Below, piece after piece: positions 1-5,436 of a DNA stretch of 8,735 bases. Source of the DNA: an uncultured Archangium sp. (GTDB lineage: Bacteria; Myxococcota; Myxococcia; Myxococcales; Myxococcaceae). A program made the translations under genes and the position numbers. The notes beneath the pieces were generated by a model. It searched no databases, was not told the origin of the DNA, and saw nothing but the letters and a program-made list of their open reading frames with translations. Within the stretch, counting starts at the first letter, position 1; each line of letters opens with the position of its first letter. Location of the stretch: positions 1 through 8,735 of the forward strand of contig CALNBU010000432.1 of assembly GCA_937875615.1 (NCBI GenBank). Reading direction: 5' to 3'.

Positions 1-350
1 GTCTTGCCGGTGCCGACAGGCCCGGAGAGCACGAAGCCCCGCGAGGACGGCCAGGAGAAACAGAACTCCCGGGCCACCTGCAGCGCGCGCTGTTGCTCGG
101 AGTTGGAGGGCTGGTAGCTGGCGAGGGCGGCCTGCGCGTGCACGGCGGGGATGCGCGCGGCGTTGAAGCGCTGGGTGCGCAGCTCCAGCTGGCGGGTGGG
201 GCAGGGCGCGACCACCTCGTAGGCGTGGCCGTGGCGGTTGACGGTGGAGCGCACCAGCCCGGTGCCGCCGCAGTCGGGGCAGTCCTCCAGCTTCCGGGTG
301 AGGCGCGCGGCGGCGAACTCTCCTGCGCGCTCGTAGGTGATGTCGGTCAT
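1..350 (-). CDS. DnaC-like AAA+ ATPase (putative replicative helicase loader), C-terminally truncated by window edge
   Basis: Reads leftward from an ATG at 350-348; only the first 116 codons lie in the window. The last visible residues are G-P-V-G-T-G-K-T (residues 110-117), a Walker A P-loop, preceded by a hydrophobic beta-strand (GFVLS). The N-terminal part has C24-x2-C27-G-G-T-G and C50, resembling the zinc-binding N-domain seen before the AAA+ core in many DnaC/DnaI-type and phage-type helicase loaders. Only three Cys are visible, so a fourth ligand would have to be something else. A purine-rich ribosome site (GGTGAGGA) lies 8-9 nt before the ATG and overlaps the end of the upstream gene; the genes are 10 bp apart, so they are very probably co-transcribed. 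The known family role is ATP-dependent loading of the replicative helicase. An IstB-like or other P-loop ATPase cannot be excluded without the Walker B and sensor regions. Confidence 0.8.
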   Translation of the reverse strand, partial: MTDITYERAGEFAAARLTRKLEDCPDCGGTGLVRSTVNRHGHAYEVVAPCPTRQLELRTQRFNAARIPAVHAQAALASYQPSNSEQQRALQVAREFCFSWPSSRGFVLSGPVGTGK

Positions 351-360
351 CGAGGAGTCC

Positions 361-975
361 TCACCAGAAAGCCGGCAGCGCTGCCGCCTGTCGCGCGAGC
401 GCCGCGCGGTGAAATTGAAGCGACGCGCGCCGGGCCGCCGCAGAAACTGCAGGCGCCTTCTCCATCAGGCGACGGGCGTCGCGCAAGACCTTGACGCGCT
501 CCGGGAAGGGCCGGGTGCGCAGCACCAGGAAGAGTGCGAGCGTCTCCTGGCGAGCGCCCGCGTCGTAGTCGGCGGGCAGGGGCAGCGCCTCGACCCATGT
601 CGGCACCGCCGGCTGGAGCGCCTTCTTGAGGAGCGCCACCAGCTTCTGATGTCGCTGCTGGTGCAACGGTCGCTCGTCTCCCGGCGCCTCGGTGCGACCG
701 GCGGTGAGGCGCTGGTGGCGCGAGATCTCCTTCTCCACGTGGCGTCGGGCCGAGCGGAGACTGAAGGGGCGCCCGCCGACTGGCGCGTCGTACAGCGCCG
801 CCTCCGCGGCCTGGCGCAGGCCGCGCGCGATGATCTCGAAGGGCACGTCGAGCCCGGCCCAGGCGTCGAGGAGCTCGACGTCGAGCGCGGAGAGGCCGAC
901 GCCGCTGCCGCGGAAGGTGGCGCACAGGTCCTGGACCCGTTCATGGAAGCTGGCGTTGTCGGGGAGAAGACTCAT
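361..975 (-). CDS. Unrecognised 204-aa protein co-transcribed with DnaC-like ATPase
   Basis: ATG at 975-973 and TGA at 363-361; the stop is 10 bp before the start of the DnaC-like gene, so the two form one unit. I do not recognise a named family. Residues 29-60 (LSALDVELLDAWAGLDVPF and following) form a predicted amphipathic helix pair. From memory this resembles an N-terminal motif of uncharacterised deltaproteobacterial proteins of the 'W..-G-[IV]-P-[LF]-E-[IV]' type. Residues 73-90 are basic (RSARRHVEKEISRH), and a further basic helical region spans 150-195. There is no signal peptide or TM segment, so it is probably cytoplasmic. There is one Cys (C18), hence no zinc site. The position before a helicase-loader-like ATPase suggests a primosome accessory role, which is inference only. 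The ribosome site before this ATG is poor (GGCGCCAC), so initiation may be weak or leaderless-like. Several same-strand and opposite ORFs overlap it, but this frame has the best context. Confidence 0.75.
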   Translation of the reverse strand: MSLLPDNASFHERVQDLCATFRGSGVGLSALDVELLDAWAGLDVPFEIIARGLRQAAEAALYDAPVGGRPFSLRSARRHVEKEISRHQRLTAGRTEAPGDERPLHQQRHQKLVALLKKALQPAVPTWVEALPLPADYDAGARQETLALFLVLRTRPFPERVKVLRDARRLMEKAPAVSAAARRASLQFHRAALARQAAALPAFW

Positions 976-999
976 GTGGCGCCGGAACGCGTGTACTGC

Positions 1000-1027
1000 T
1001 TGACACCGCGAGAGGCCATCCGTACAA
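1000..1027 (-). promoter_or_regulatory. possible antisense-facing promoter of the 204-aa gene / DnaC-like unit
   Basis: On the minus strand the same bases read TTGTAC (1027-1022), a 16-bp spacer, then TGTCAA (1005-1000). Each box matches consensus at only 3 of 6 positions. The predicted start would be near 993, about 18 nt before the ATG at 975. The two genes diverge with only 67 bp between them, so a leftward promoter must lie here or within the tRNA. The boxes themselves are weak. Confidence 0.3.
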
Positions 1028-1028
1028 G
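1000..1028 (+). promoter_or_regulatory. sigma70-type promoter of tRNA-Val
   Basis: A perfect -35 box TTGACA (1000-1005) is followed by a 17-bp spacer and a -10 box TACAAG (1023-1028, 4 of 6 matches to TATAAT). The expected transcription start is about 1035, roughly 8 nt before the mature tRNA 5' end at 1043, which is a usual geometry for a stable-RNA gene. Confidence 0.8.
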
Positions 1029-1042
1029 CCGCCGCGCATTCC

Positions 1043-1114
1043 GCGTCCTTAGCTCAGTGGTAGAGCATCACCTTGACACGGTGGGGGTCGGAGGTTCGAA
1101 ACCTCCAGGACGCA
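1043..1114 (+). tRNA. tRNA-Val (anticodon GAC)
   Basis: The 72-nt cloverleaf folds completely. The acceptor stem is GCGTCCT (1043-1049) with AGGACGC (1107-1113). The D-stem is GCTC/GAGC. The anticodon stem is TCACC/GGTGG around loop TTGACAC, with anticodon GAC at 1075-1077 reading GUC and GUU. The variable loop is GGGTC, and the T-arm is GGAGG-TTCGAAA-CCTCC with the invariant TTC. The discriminator base is A1114. The genomic sequence continues with CT, not CCA, so the 3' CCA must be added by nucleotidyltransferase. The gene is a single unit between its own promoter and terminator. Confidence 0.97.
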
Positions 1115-1120
1115 CTCGAG

Positions 1121-1148
1121 GAGCCCGCGAGAAGTCGCGGGCTCTTTT
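1121..1148 (+). terminator. Rho-independent terminator after tRNA-Val
   Basis: A perfect 10-bp GC-rich stem, GAGCCCGCGA (1121-1130) with TCGCGGGCTC (1135-1144), closes a 4-nt loop (GAAG). It is followed by TTTT (1145-1148) and, after CG, TTT. It starts 6 nt after the tRNA. The opposite strand has no T-run after the stem, so it acts only on the plus strand. Confidence 0.93.
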
Positions 1149-1248
1149 CGTTTCGACCTCTTCATCTCTGCGCATGGCTTCAACCTCCGAATGGGGGGAC
1201 GCGCGCCGGTCGGGAAGGCTTGCCACGTGACGAGGCCTCCATGGCCGG

Positions 1249-1833
1249 TCACGGGTTCAGCGGCGCGAGCCGGTAGAGCCGCAGCGCCAAGCGCTCGGTG
1301 TGGAGGGTGAGGCCGGGGCGCGGGGGCAAAGGCAGGTCCACGCAGCCGAGGCGCGCCTCTCGCTGCCGGGGGAGGCCGTCGAGCCAGCGGTCGAGCGTGG
1401 CGCCGCCGAAGGGGCAATAGAGGAAGTACGCGGTGGCCTCGGGGTGCCGCAGGTCGGCGGCGTCGCCGTGTACGAAGGTCGGTCCGCCCGGCGCCCGGCG
1501 GGCCTGCTGAAAGAGCGCGGCCTGGACCTCCACGCCGATGACCCGGGCGCCGGTGAGCCGGTGCAGCGCCCACGTCGACCGGCCGAGGCCCGCGCCCACG
1601 TCGATGATGACGTCGGTGGGGCCGAGGTCCGCCAGCTCGACGAAGGTGAGCAGCGCGTCGACCGGGGCGGGCAGGTAGGCCACGCCGTCGCGGGGGAGGT
1701 CGGGCCCGTCGTCGGGCAGGGTCCCCAGGCCCAGCTGCGCGTCGACCCAGGCGTCGCGCGCGCCCGGAGGCATCGCCAGCAGCTGCCGTCTCCAGTCAGT
1801 CGGGCGCACGCGGCGGCGACTGTACTCACACAT
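1249..1833 (-). CDS. Class I SAM-dependent methyltransferase, substrate unknown
   Basis: This is a 194-aa protein from ATG 1833-1831 to TGA 1251-1249. A Rossmann-fold methyltransferase core is clear: motif I VIIDVGAGLGRST (residues 75-87) for SAM binding, the acidic motif II residue in GVEVQ (E102), motif III GDAADL (123-128), and a motif IV-like strand FLYCPFGG (137-144) in place of the N/D-P-P-[FYW] of amino-methyltransferases. The short N-terminus (1-60) precedes the core; there is no TM segment. The protein is near the minimal size for such a domain and has no obvious substrate-recognition domain, so the target cannot be named. An in-frame TTG two codons upstream (1839) is possible but less likely than ATG; neither has a clear ribosome site. 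It is divergent from thrS with 38 bp between start codons, so promoter elements of thrS probably fall inside this coding region. No terminator is visible after it. Confidence 0.85.
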   Translation of the reverse strand: MCEYSRRRVRPTDWRRQLLAMPPGARDAWVDAQLGLGTLPDDGPDLPRDGVAYLPAPVDALLTFVELADLGPTDVIIDVGAGLGRSTWALHRLTGARVIGVEVQAALFQQARRAPGGPTFVHGDAADLRHPEATAYFLYCPFGGATLDRWLDGLPRQREARLGCVDLPLPPRPGLTLHTERLALRLYRLAPLNP

Positions 1834-1871
1834 TTCCAACGCACCGGCGGAACTGTAAGGAGCGCTTCAAC

Positions 1872-3812
1872 ATGTCTTCTGTTTCCATCACCCTGCCCGA
1901 CGGCTCGAAGAAAGAGGCGTCTGCCGGCATCTCCGTTGCCGACTTCGTGAAGAACCACATCGGCCCCGGCCTGGCGAAGGCCGCGGTCTTCGCCCGCCTC
2001 GACGGCCAGGACGTCGACCTGGCCCGCACCATCGACGCCGACGCCAGCCTGCAGATCTTCACCTCGAAGAACGCCGAGGCGCTGGAGGTCGCGCGCCACG
2101 ACGCCGCGCACATCGTGGCCGACGCCGTGCAGCAGCTCTTCCCCGGCACCCAGGTCACCATCGGGCCGGTGATCGAAGACGGCTTCTATTACGACTTCTA
2201 CCGCGAGAAGCTGGGCAAGCCGGCGCCCTTCACCCCCGAGGAGCTCGAGCAGATCGAGAAGCGGGCCAACGAGATCATCGCCGCGGATCTCCCGTTCAAG
2301 CGCAGCGAGATCTCCGCCGACGAGGCGGTGGCGCTGTTCCGGGCGAAGGGCGAGGACTTCAAGGTGGAGATCGTCCACGACATCGTGGCGAAGGGCGCGA
2401 AGACCCTGACGCTCTACGCGCACGGTGAGTGGACCGACTTCTGCCTCGGGCCGCACGGTCCCTCCACGGGCAAGGTCGGGATCATCAAGCTGCTCAGCAG
2501 CTCAGGCGCGTACTGGCGCGGCGACCACACCAAGGCGCAGCTCCAGCGCATCTACGGCATCAGCTTCTTCGACAAGAAGGGCCTCGAGGCCTGGCAGAAG
2601 CAGCGCGAGGAGGCGGCAAAGCGGGACCACCGTCGGCTGGGTCGGGAGCTCGACCTCTTCCACTTCCACCCCATCGCGCCGGGCGCCGCCTTCTGGACGC
2701 CGCGCGGCACCGTCATCTACCAGACCCTGTCCGACTGGATGCGGCGGCTGACCCGTGAAGACGGCTACATGGAGATCAAGACGCCGCTGCTCTTCAACAA
2801 GGCGCTGTGGATCAAGTCGGGTCACTGGGACAAGTACCAGGAGAACATGTTCCTGGTGAAGGACTCCGACTCGGGCGAGCTCGACTACGGCGTCAAGCCG
2901 ATGAACTGCCCGTCGCACCACGTGTACTTCTCGCTGGGCAAGCACAGCTACCGCGAGCTGCCGATGCGCTTCCACACCCAGGACGTCCTGCACCGCAACG
3001 AGGCCGCCGGCGCGCTGGGCGGGCTGACCCGGGTGCGGCAGTTCGCGCAGGACGACGCGCACATCTACTGTCGCGAAGATCAGATCGACGAAGAGGTGGC
3101 GCGCTTCGTGCGGCTGCTCGACCGCGTCTACAACGCGGTGGGCCTCAAGTACGAAGCCAAGCTCTCGACCCGGCCGGAGCAGCGCCTGGGCGCCGACGAG
3201 CTCTGGGACCGCGCCGAGGGCGCGCTGCGCAAGAGCCTGGAGTCGATGAAGGTGGACTACGAGCTCAAGCCCGGCGACGGCGCCTTCTACGGTCCGAAGA
3301 TCGACTTCGTGGTGAGCGACTCCATCGGCCGCAAGTGGCAGCTGGGGACCGTGCAGCTCGACTACATCGCCGCCGAGCGCTTCGACCTGAGCTACGTGGG
3401 CGAAGACAACAAGGAGCACCGGCCGGTGGTGCTCCACCGCGCCATCTTCGGCAGCTTCGAGCGCTTCATCGCCATCCTCATCGAGCACTACGCGGGCGAC
3501 TTCCCGGCGTGGCTGGCGCCTGTGCAGGCCGTGGTGGTGACCGTGGCTGACCGCCAGGTCGAGTACGCGCGCAAGGTGACGGCGGAGCTCTCCGCGCTGG
3601 GCTTCCGGGTGGAGTGCGACGAGCGCGGCCTCTCGATGCAGAAGAAGATCCGCGAGGCCGAGCTGGCGAAGGTGCCCTACGTGCTGGTCATCGGCGATCG
3701 CGAGGTCGAGGGCAACGCGGTGGCACCGCGCCGCCACGGCGGTGAAGACCTCAAATCCATGCCCATGAGCACCTTCCTCGAGGTGCTGGGGAAGGACGCC
3801 CGCATCCCTTGA
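1872..3812 (+). CDS. thrS: Threonyl-tRNA synthetase
   Basis: Full-length 646-aa class II aminoacyl-tRNA synthetase that charges tRNA-Thr in the cytoplasm. Domain order: TGS (about 1-64); N2 editing domain with H76-x3-H80 and C191/H195, the residues used to clear Ser-tRNA-Thr; catalytic core (about 255-545); anticodon-binding domain (about 550-640). The core has motif 1 around P305, motif 2 with R375 in LHRNEAAGALGGLTRVRQF, motif 3 with R531 in FGSFERFI, and zinc ligands C346 (MNCPSHH), H397 (DDAHIYC) and H522 (VLHRAIFG). All key residues are present. A strong ribosome site (AAGGAG, 1857-1862) lies 9 nt before the ATG. The leader before the gene is too short for a T-box or long autoregulatory leader unless transcription starts inside the divergent methyltransferase. 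The next genes are not infC-rpmI-rplT, which often follow thrS in other bacteria. Confidence 0.98.
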   Translation: MSSVSITLPDGSKKEASAGISVADFVKNHIGPGLAKAAVFARLDGQDVDLARTIDADASLQIFTSKNAEALEVARHDAAHIVADAVQQLFPGTQVTIGPVIEDGFYYDFYREKLGKPAPFTPEELEQIEKRANEIIAADLPFKRSEISADEAVALFRAKGEDFKVEIVHDIVAKGAKTLTLYAHGEWTDFCLGPHGPSTGKVGIIKLLSSSGAYWRGDHTKAQLQRIYGISFFDKKGLEAWQKQREEAAKRDHRRLGRELDLFHFHPIAPGAAFWTPRGTVIYQTLSDWMRRLTREDGYMEIKTPLLFNKALWIKSGHWDKYQENMFLVKDSDSGELDYGVKPMNCPSHHVYFSLGKHSYRELPMRFHTQDVLHRNEAAGALGGLTRVRQFAQDDAHIYCREDQIDEEVARFVRLLDRVYNAVGLKYEAKLSTRPEQRLGADELWDRAEGALRKSLESMKVDYELKPGDGAFYGPKIDFVVSDSIGRKWQLGTVQLDYIAAERFDLSYVGEDNKEHRPVVLHRAIFGSFERFIAILIEHYAGDFPAWLAPVQAVVVTVADRQVEYARKVTAELSALGFRVECDERGLSMQKKIREAELAKVPYVLVIGDREVEGNAVAPRRHGGEDLKSMPMSTFLEVLGKDARIP

Positions 3813-3838
3813 CCGGGCGAGGGGCTCGCGTCTACGGT
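3809..3838 (+). promoter_or_regulatory. Promoter of the SCP2-domain gene
   Basis: A -35 box TTGACC (3809-3814, 5 of 6 matches), an 18-bp spacer and a -10 box TACGGT (3833-3838) give a predicted start near 3845, about 43 nt before the ATG at 3888. The -35 box contains the thrS stop codon TGA (3810-3812). The -10 region (TACGGTGCC) closely resembles the candidate -10 region before cglF (TAGGGTGCC), suggesting the same sigma factor. Confidence 0.6.
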
Positions 3839-3851
3839 GCCCCGCGTTTTT
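3821..3851 (+). terminator. Weak candidate terminator of thrS
   Basis: GGGGC (3821-3825) can pair with GCCCC (3839-3843) across a 13-nt loop; GCG and then TTTTT (3847-3851) follow. The stem is only 5 bp and separated from the T-run. A competing small hairpin (GCGAG 3817-3821 with CTCGC 3825-3829) uses part of the same bases. It overlaps the predicted promoter of the next gene. Confidence 0.3.
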
Positions 3852-3873
3852 GATTTCGAAGTCAACCCTCACC

Positions 3874-3878
3874 AGGAG
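3874..3878 (+). promoter_or_regulatory. Ribosome binding site that fixes the SCP2 start
   Basis: AGGAG lies 9 nt before ATG 3888. An in-frame GTG at 3837 would add 17 residues, but it lacks a ribosome site and lies inside the predicted -10 element, upstream of the predicted transcription start. The ATG at 3888 is therefore preferred. Confidence 0.8.
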
Positions 3879-3887
3879 TCCAGAAAC

Positions 3888-4214
3888 ATGGGTATCAAGG
3901 ACCAGATCACCGAGCAGATCACCAAGCGGCTCACCGACAAGCCGGAGCTGGTTTCGGAGCTCAACTCCGTCATCCACTTCGACATCAGCGGCGACGGCGG
4001 CGGGCAGTTCACGCTCGACACCACCAAGCCGGCCGACTGGATCAGCGACGGCAAGAACGGCGAGTCGAAGATGACCATCCTGGTCGCGGCGGCGGACTTC
4101 GAGAAGATCGTCAGCAAGCAGCTCAACCCGCAGATGGCGGCGATGACCGGCAAGCTCAAGTTCAAGCCGATGGACATGAGCCTCGCGATGAAGCTGGCCA
4201 AGCTGATCGGCTGA
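3888..4214 (+). CDS. SCP2 sterol-binding domain protein (lipid / acyl-CoA carrier)
   Basis: The 108-aa protein is a stand-alone SCP2-type domain. It has an N-terminal amphipathic helix (residues 1-22), the strand pair VIHFDISGDGGGQFTLDT (about 28-45) with the family's Gly turn, the segment ADWISDGK, then TILVAAADFEKIVSKQLNPQ. The stretch MAAMTGKLKFKPMDMS (about 84-99) contains the family's conserved G-K-[LI] strand, and a C-terminal helix follows. Members bind sterols, fatty acids or acyl-CoAs in a hydrophobic tunnel and present them to enzymes; bacterial ligands are usually unknown. There is no signal peptide, so it is cytoplasmic. It sits directly before a methylacyl-CoA-racemase-like gene, which fits acyl-CoA handling, though a terminator lies between the two. 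Length matches the isolated domain. Confidence 0.92.
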   Translation: MGIKDQITEQITKRLTDKPELVSELNSVIHFDISGDGGGQFTLDTTKPADWISDGKNGESKMTILVAAADFEKIVSKQLNPQMAAMTGKLKFKPMDMSLAMKLAKLIG

Positions 4215-4234
4215 GTCCGGCGTTCCCCACCCGG

Positions 4235-4251
4235 GGCGACGGACGGTCGCC
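4235..4251 (+). other. Small GC-rich hairpin in the SCP2-CaiB intergenic region
   Basis: GGCGAC (4235-4240) pairs with GTCGCC (4246-4251) around a 5-nt loop. There is no T-run after it, so it is not itself a terminator. It precedes the terminator hairpin at 4267-4296 by 15 nt, giving two consecutive hairpins in the leader of the CaiB gene. Confidence 0.4.
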
Positions 4252-4266
4252 GGCTCGTGGGCACTG

Positions 4267-4300
4267 AACCTCTCCCCGCCAACGCAGGGAGAGGTTTTTT
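4267..4300 (+). terminator. Rho-independent terminator between SCP2 and CaiB-type genes
   Basis: A perfect 10-bp stem, AACCTCTCCC (4267-4276) with GGGAGAGGTT (4287-4296), closes a 10-nt loop and runs into six T (4295-4300). It lies 52 nt after the SCP2 stop and ends 1 nt before the ATG of the next gene, which is unusually close. Confidence 0.8.
4287..4294 (+). promoter_or_regulatory. Ribosome binding site of the CaiB-type gene, inside the terminator stem
   Basis: GGGAGAGG is the only purine-rich Shine-Dalgarno-like sequence before ATG 4302, with 7 nt of spacing. It is also the descending arm of the terminator hairpin, so it is base-paired when the hairpin forms. It supports ATG 4302 over an in-frame GTG at 4257, whose coding would run through the hairpin. 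Confidence 0.7.
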
Positions 4301-4301
4301 C

Positions 4302-5411
4302 ATGAGTCATCCGCTGGAAGGGCTGAAGGTCCTCGATCTCTCGCGGCTGTTGCCGGGGCCCTACGCCACGCTGGTGTTGGCGGACCTCGGCGCCCGGGTC
4401 GACAAGGTGGAGGAGCCGGGCACCGGTGATCTCACCCGCCACGCGCCGCCCATGAAGGGCGACGTCTCGGCGCTGTTCCTGGGCCTCAATCGCAACAAGC
4501 GCTCCATCGCGCTGGACCTCAAGTCTCCGGAGGGCCTGGAGACCTTCAAGCGGCTGGTGCCCCACTACGACGTGCTGGTGGAGAGCTTCCGGCCCGGGGT
4601 GATGGCGCGGCTGGGCCTCGACTACGAGGCGCTGCGGCGACTCAACCCGCGCCTCATCTACTGCGCCATCTCCGGCTACGGGCAGACCGGCCCTGACGCG
4701 CAGCGGGCCGGGCACGATCTCAACGGGTGCCTCGGCTACGGCGGCGCGCCCGACGCGGCGCCCGCCATGCCCGGCTTTCAGGCGGCGGACATCGGCGGCG
4801 GCTCGCTCTTCGCGCTGGTGGGCATCTTGAGCGCGCTGCACGAGCGCGCGCGCACCGGCGTGGGCCGCCTGGTGGACGTGTCGATGACCGACGGCGGCAC
4901 CGCCTTCCTGCACATGCACCTCGCCTCGCGGCTGTTGCTGGGCGACGCCGGCGCGCCGCTGCAGCGGGGGCGGGAGGCGCTCAACGGCGGCTACGCCTGC
5001 TACGGCCTGTACCGGACCCGCGACGCGCGCTGGCTCGCGGTGGGCGCGCTGGAGCCGAAGTTCTTCGCGGCGGTGTGCGAGGCGCTGGGCCGCCCGGAGC
5101 TGATGGCCGACGCCTACGACGTGCACGGCGGGAGCGCGCGGGTGCGCGGCGAGCTGGAGCGCATCTTCGTCACCCGCACCCGCGACGAGTGGATGACGCT
5201 CTTCGGTCCGCTCGACGCCTGCGTGGAGCCGGTGCTGGAGGGCGACGAGGTGCTGCGCGATGCGCAGCTGCAGGCGCGCGGGCTCTTCGCCGAGGCCGGC
5301 GGCGAGACCTGGCTGCGGACCCCGCTGCGCTTCGGAGCGGTGCCCATCGAGCCGCCGCCGGAGCTGGGCCAGCACACCGCGGAGATCCTCCGGGAGTGTG
5401 ACCAGGCGTGA
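4302..5411 (+). CDS. CaiB/BaiF-family protein, alpha-methylacyl-CoA racemase-like
   Basis: The 369-aa protein is the normal length for alpha-methylacyl-CoA racemases, which interconvert (2R)- and (2S)-2-methylacyl-CoA. The family signature opens the protein: LEGLKVLDLSRLLPGPYAT (residues 5-23), then ADLGARVDKVEEPGTGD. N63-R-N-K-R-S-I-A-L-D-L and F96-R-P-G-V follow, with ISGYGQTGP at 123-131. By alignment from memory with the Mycobacterium tuberculosis racemase MCR (His126, Asp156, Glu241), the catalytic acid/base set is present: H138 in AGHDLN, D163 in ADIGGGSL, E251 in GALEPKFF. D139 corresponds to the Asp that carries the acyl anhydride in class III CoA-transferases, so transferase activity is not excluded. 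It is cytoplasmic. The lipid-carrier gene upstream suggests shared acyl-CoA substrates. The lipoprotein gene starts 25 bp after its stop. Confidence 0.9.
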   Translation: MSHPLEGLKVLDLSRLLPGPYATLVLADLGARVDKVEEPGTGDLTRHAPPMKGDVSALFLGLNRNKRSIALDLKSPEGLETFKRLVPHYDVLVESFRPGVMARLGLDYEALRRLNPRLIYCAISGYGQTGPDAQRAGHDLNGCLGYGGAPDAAPAMPGFQAADIGGGSLFALVGILSALHERARTGVGRLVDVSMTDGGTAFLHMHLASRLLLGDAGAPLQRGREALNGGYACYGLYRTRDARWLAVGALEPKFFAAVCEALGRPELMADAYDVHGGSARVRGELERIFVTRTRDEWMTLFGPLDACVEPVLEGDEVLRDAQLQARGLFAEAGGETWLRTPLRFGAVPIEPPPELGQHTAEILRECDQA

Positions 5412-5436
5412 CGGGTCTGGGTGGCAAGGTTCAGCG

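Noticed and set aside
337..1230. 297-aa plus-strand open frame
   Set aside because: It runs through the tRNA gene, its promoter and its terminator and is antisense to the 204-aa gene; no domain or ribosome site supports it.
1257..2456. 399-aa minus-strand open frame overlapping the thrS start and the methyltransferase
   Set aside because: It is out of frame with the methyltransferase, which has clean SAM-binding motifs, and antisense to the thrS TGS and editing domains.
2502..5375. 957-aa open frame on the minus strand
   Set aside because: It lies opposite thrS, SCP2 and the CaiB-type gene, all with strong family motifs. Its composition is His/Arg/Ala/Gly/Val/Leu-rich low complexity, typical of the antisense frame of GC-rich genes, and no domain is visible.
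5260..5436. N-terminal extension of the lipoprotein gene into the CaiB-type gene
   Set aside because: It would bury the signal peptide and lipobox 59 residues inside the protein and overlap the end of the CaiB-type gene; ATG 5437 is the natural start.
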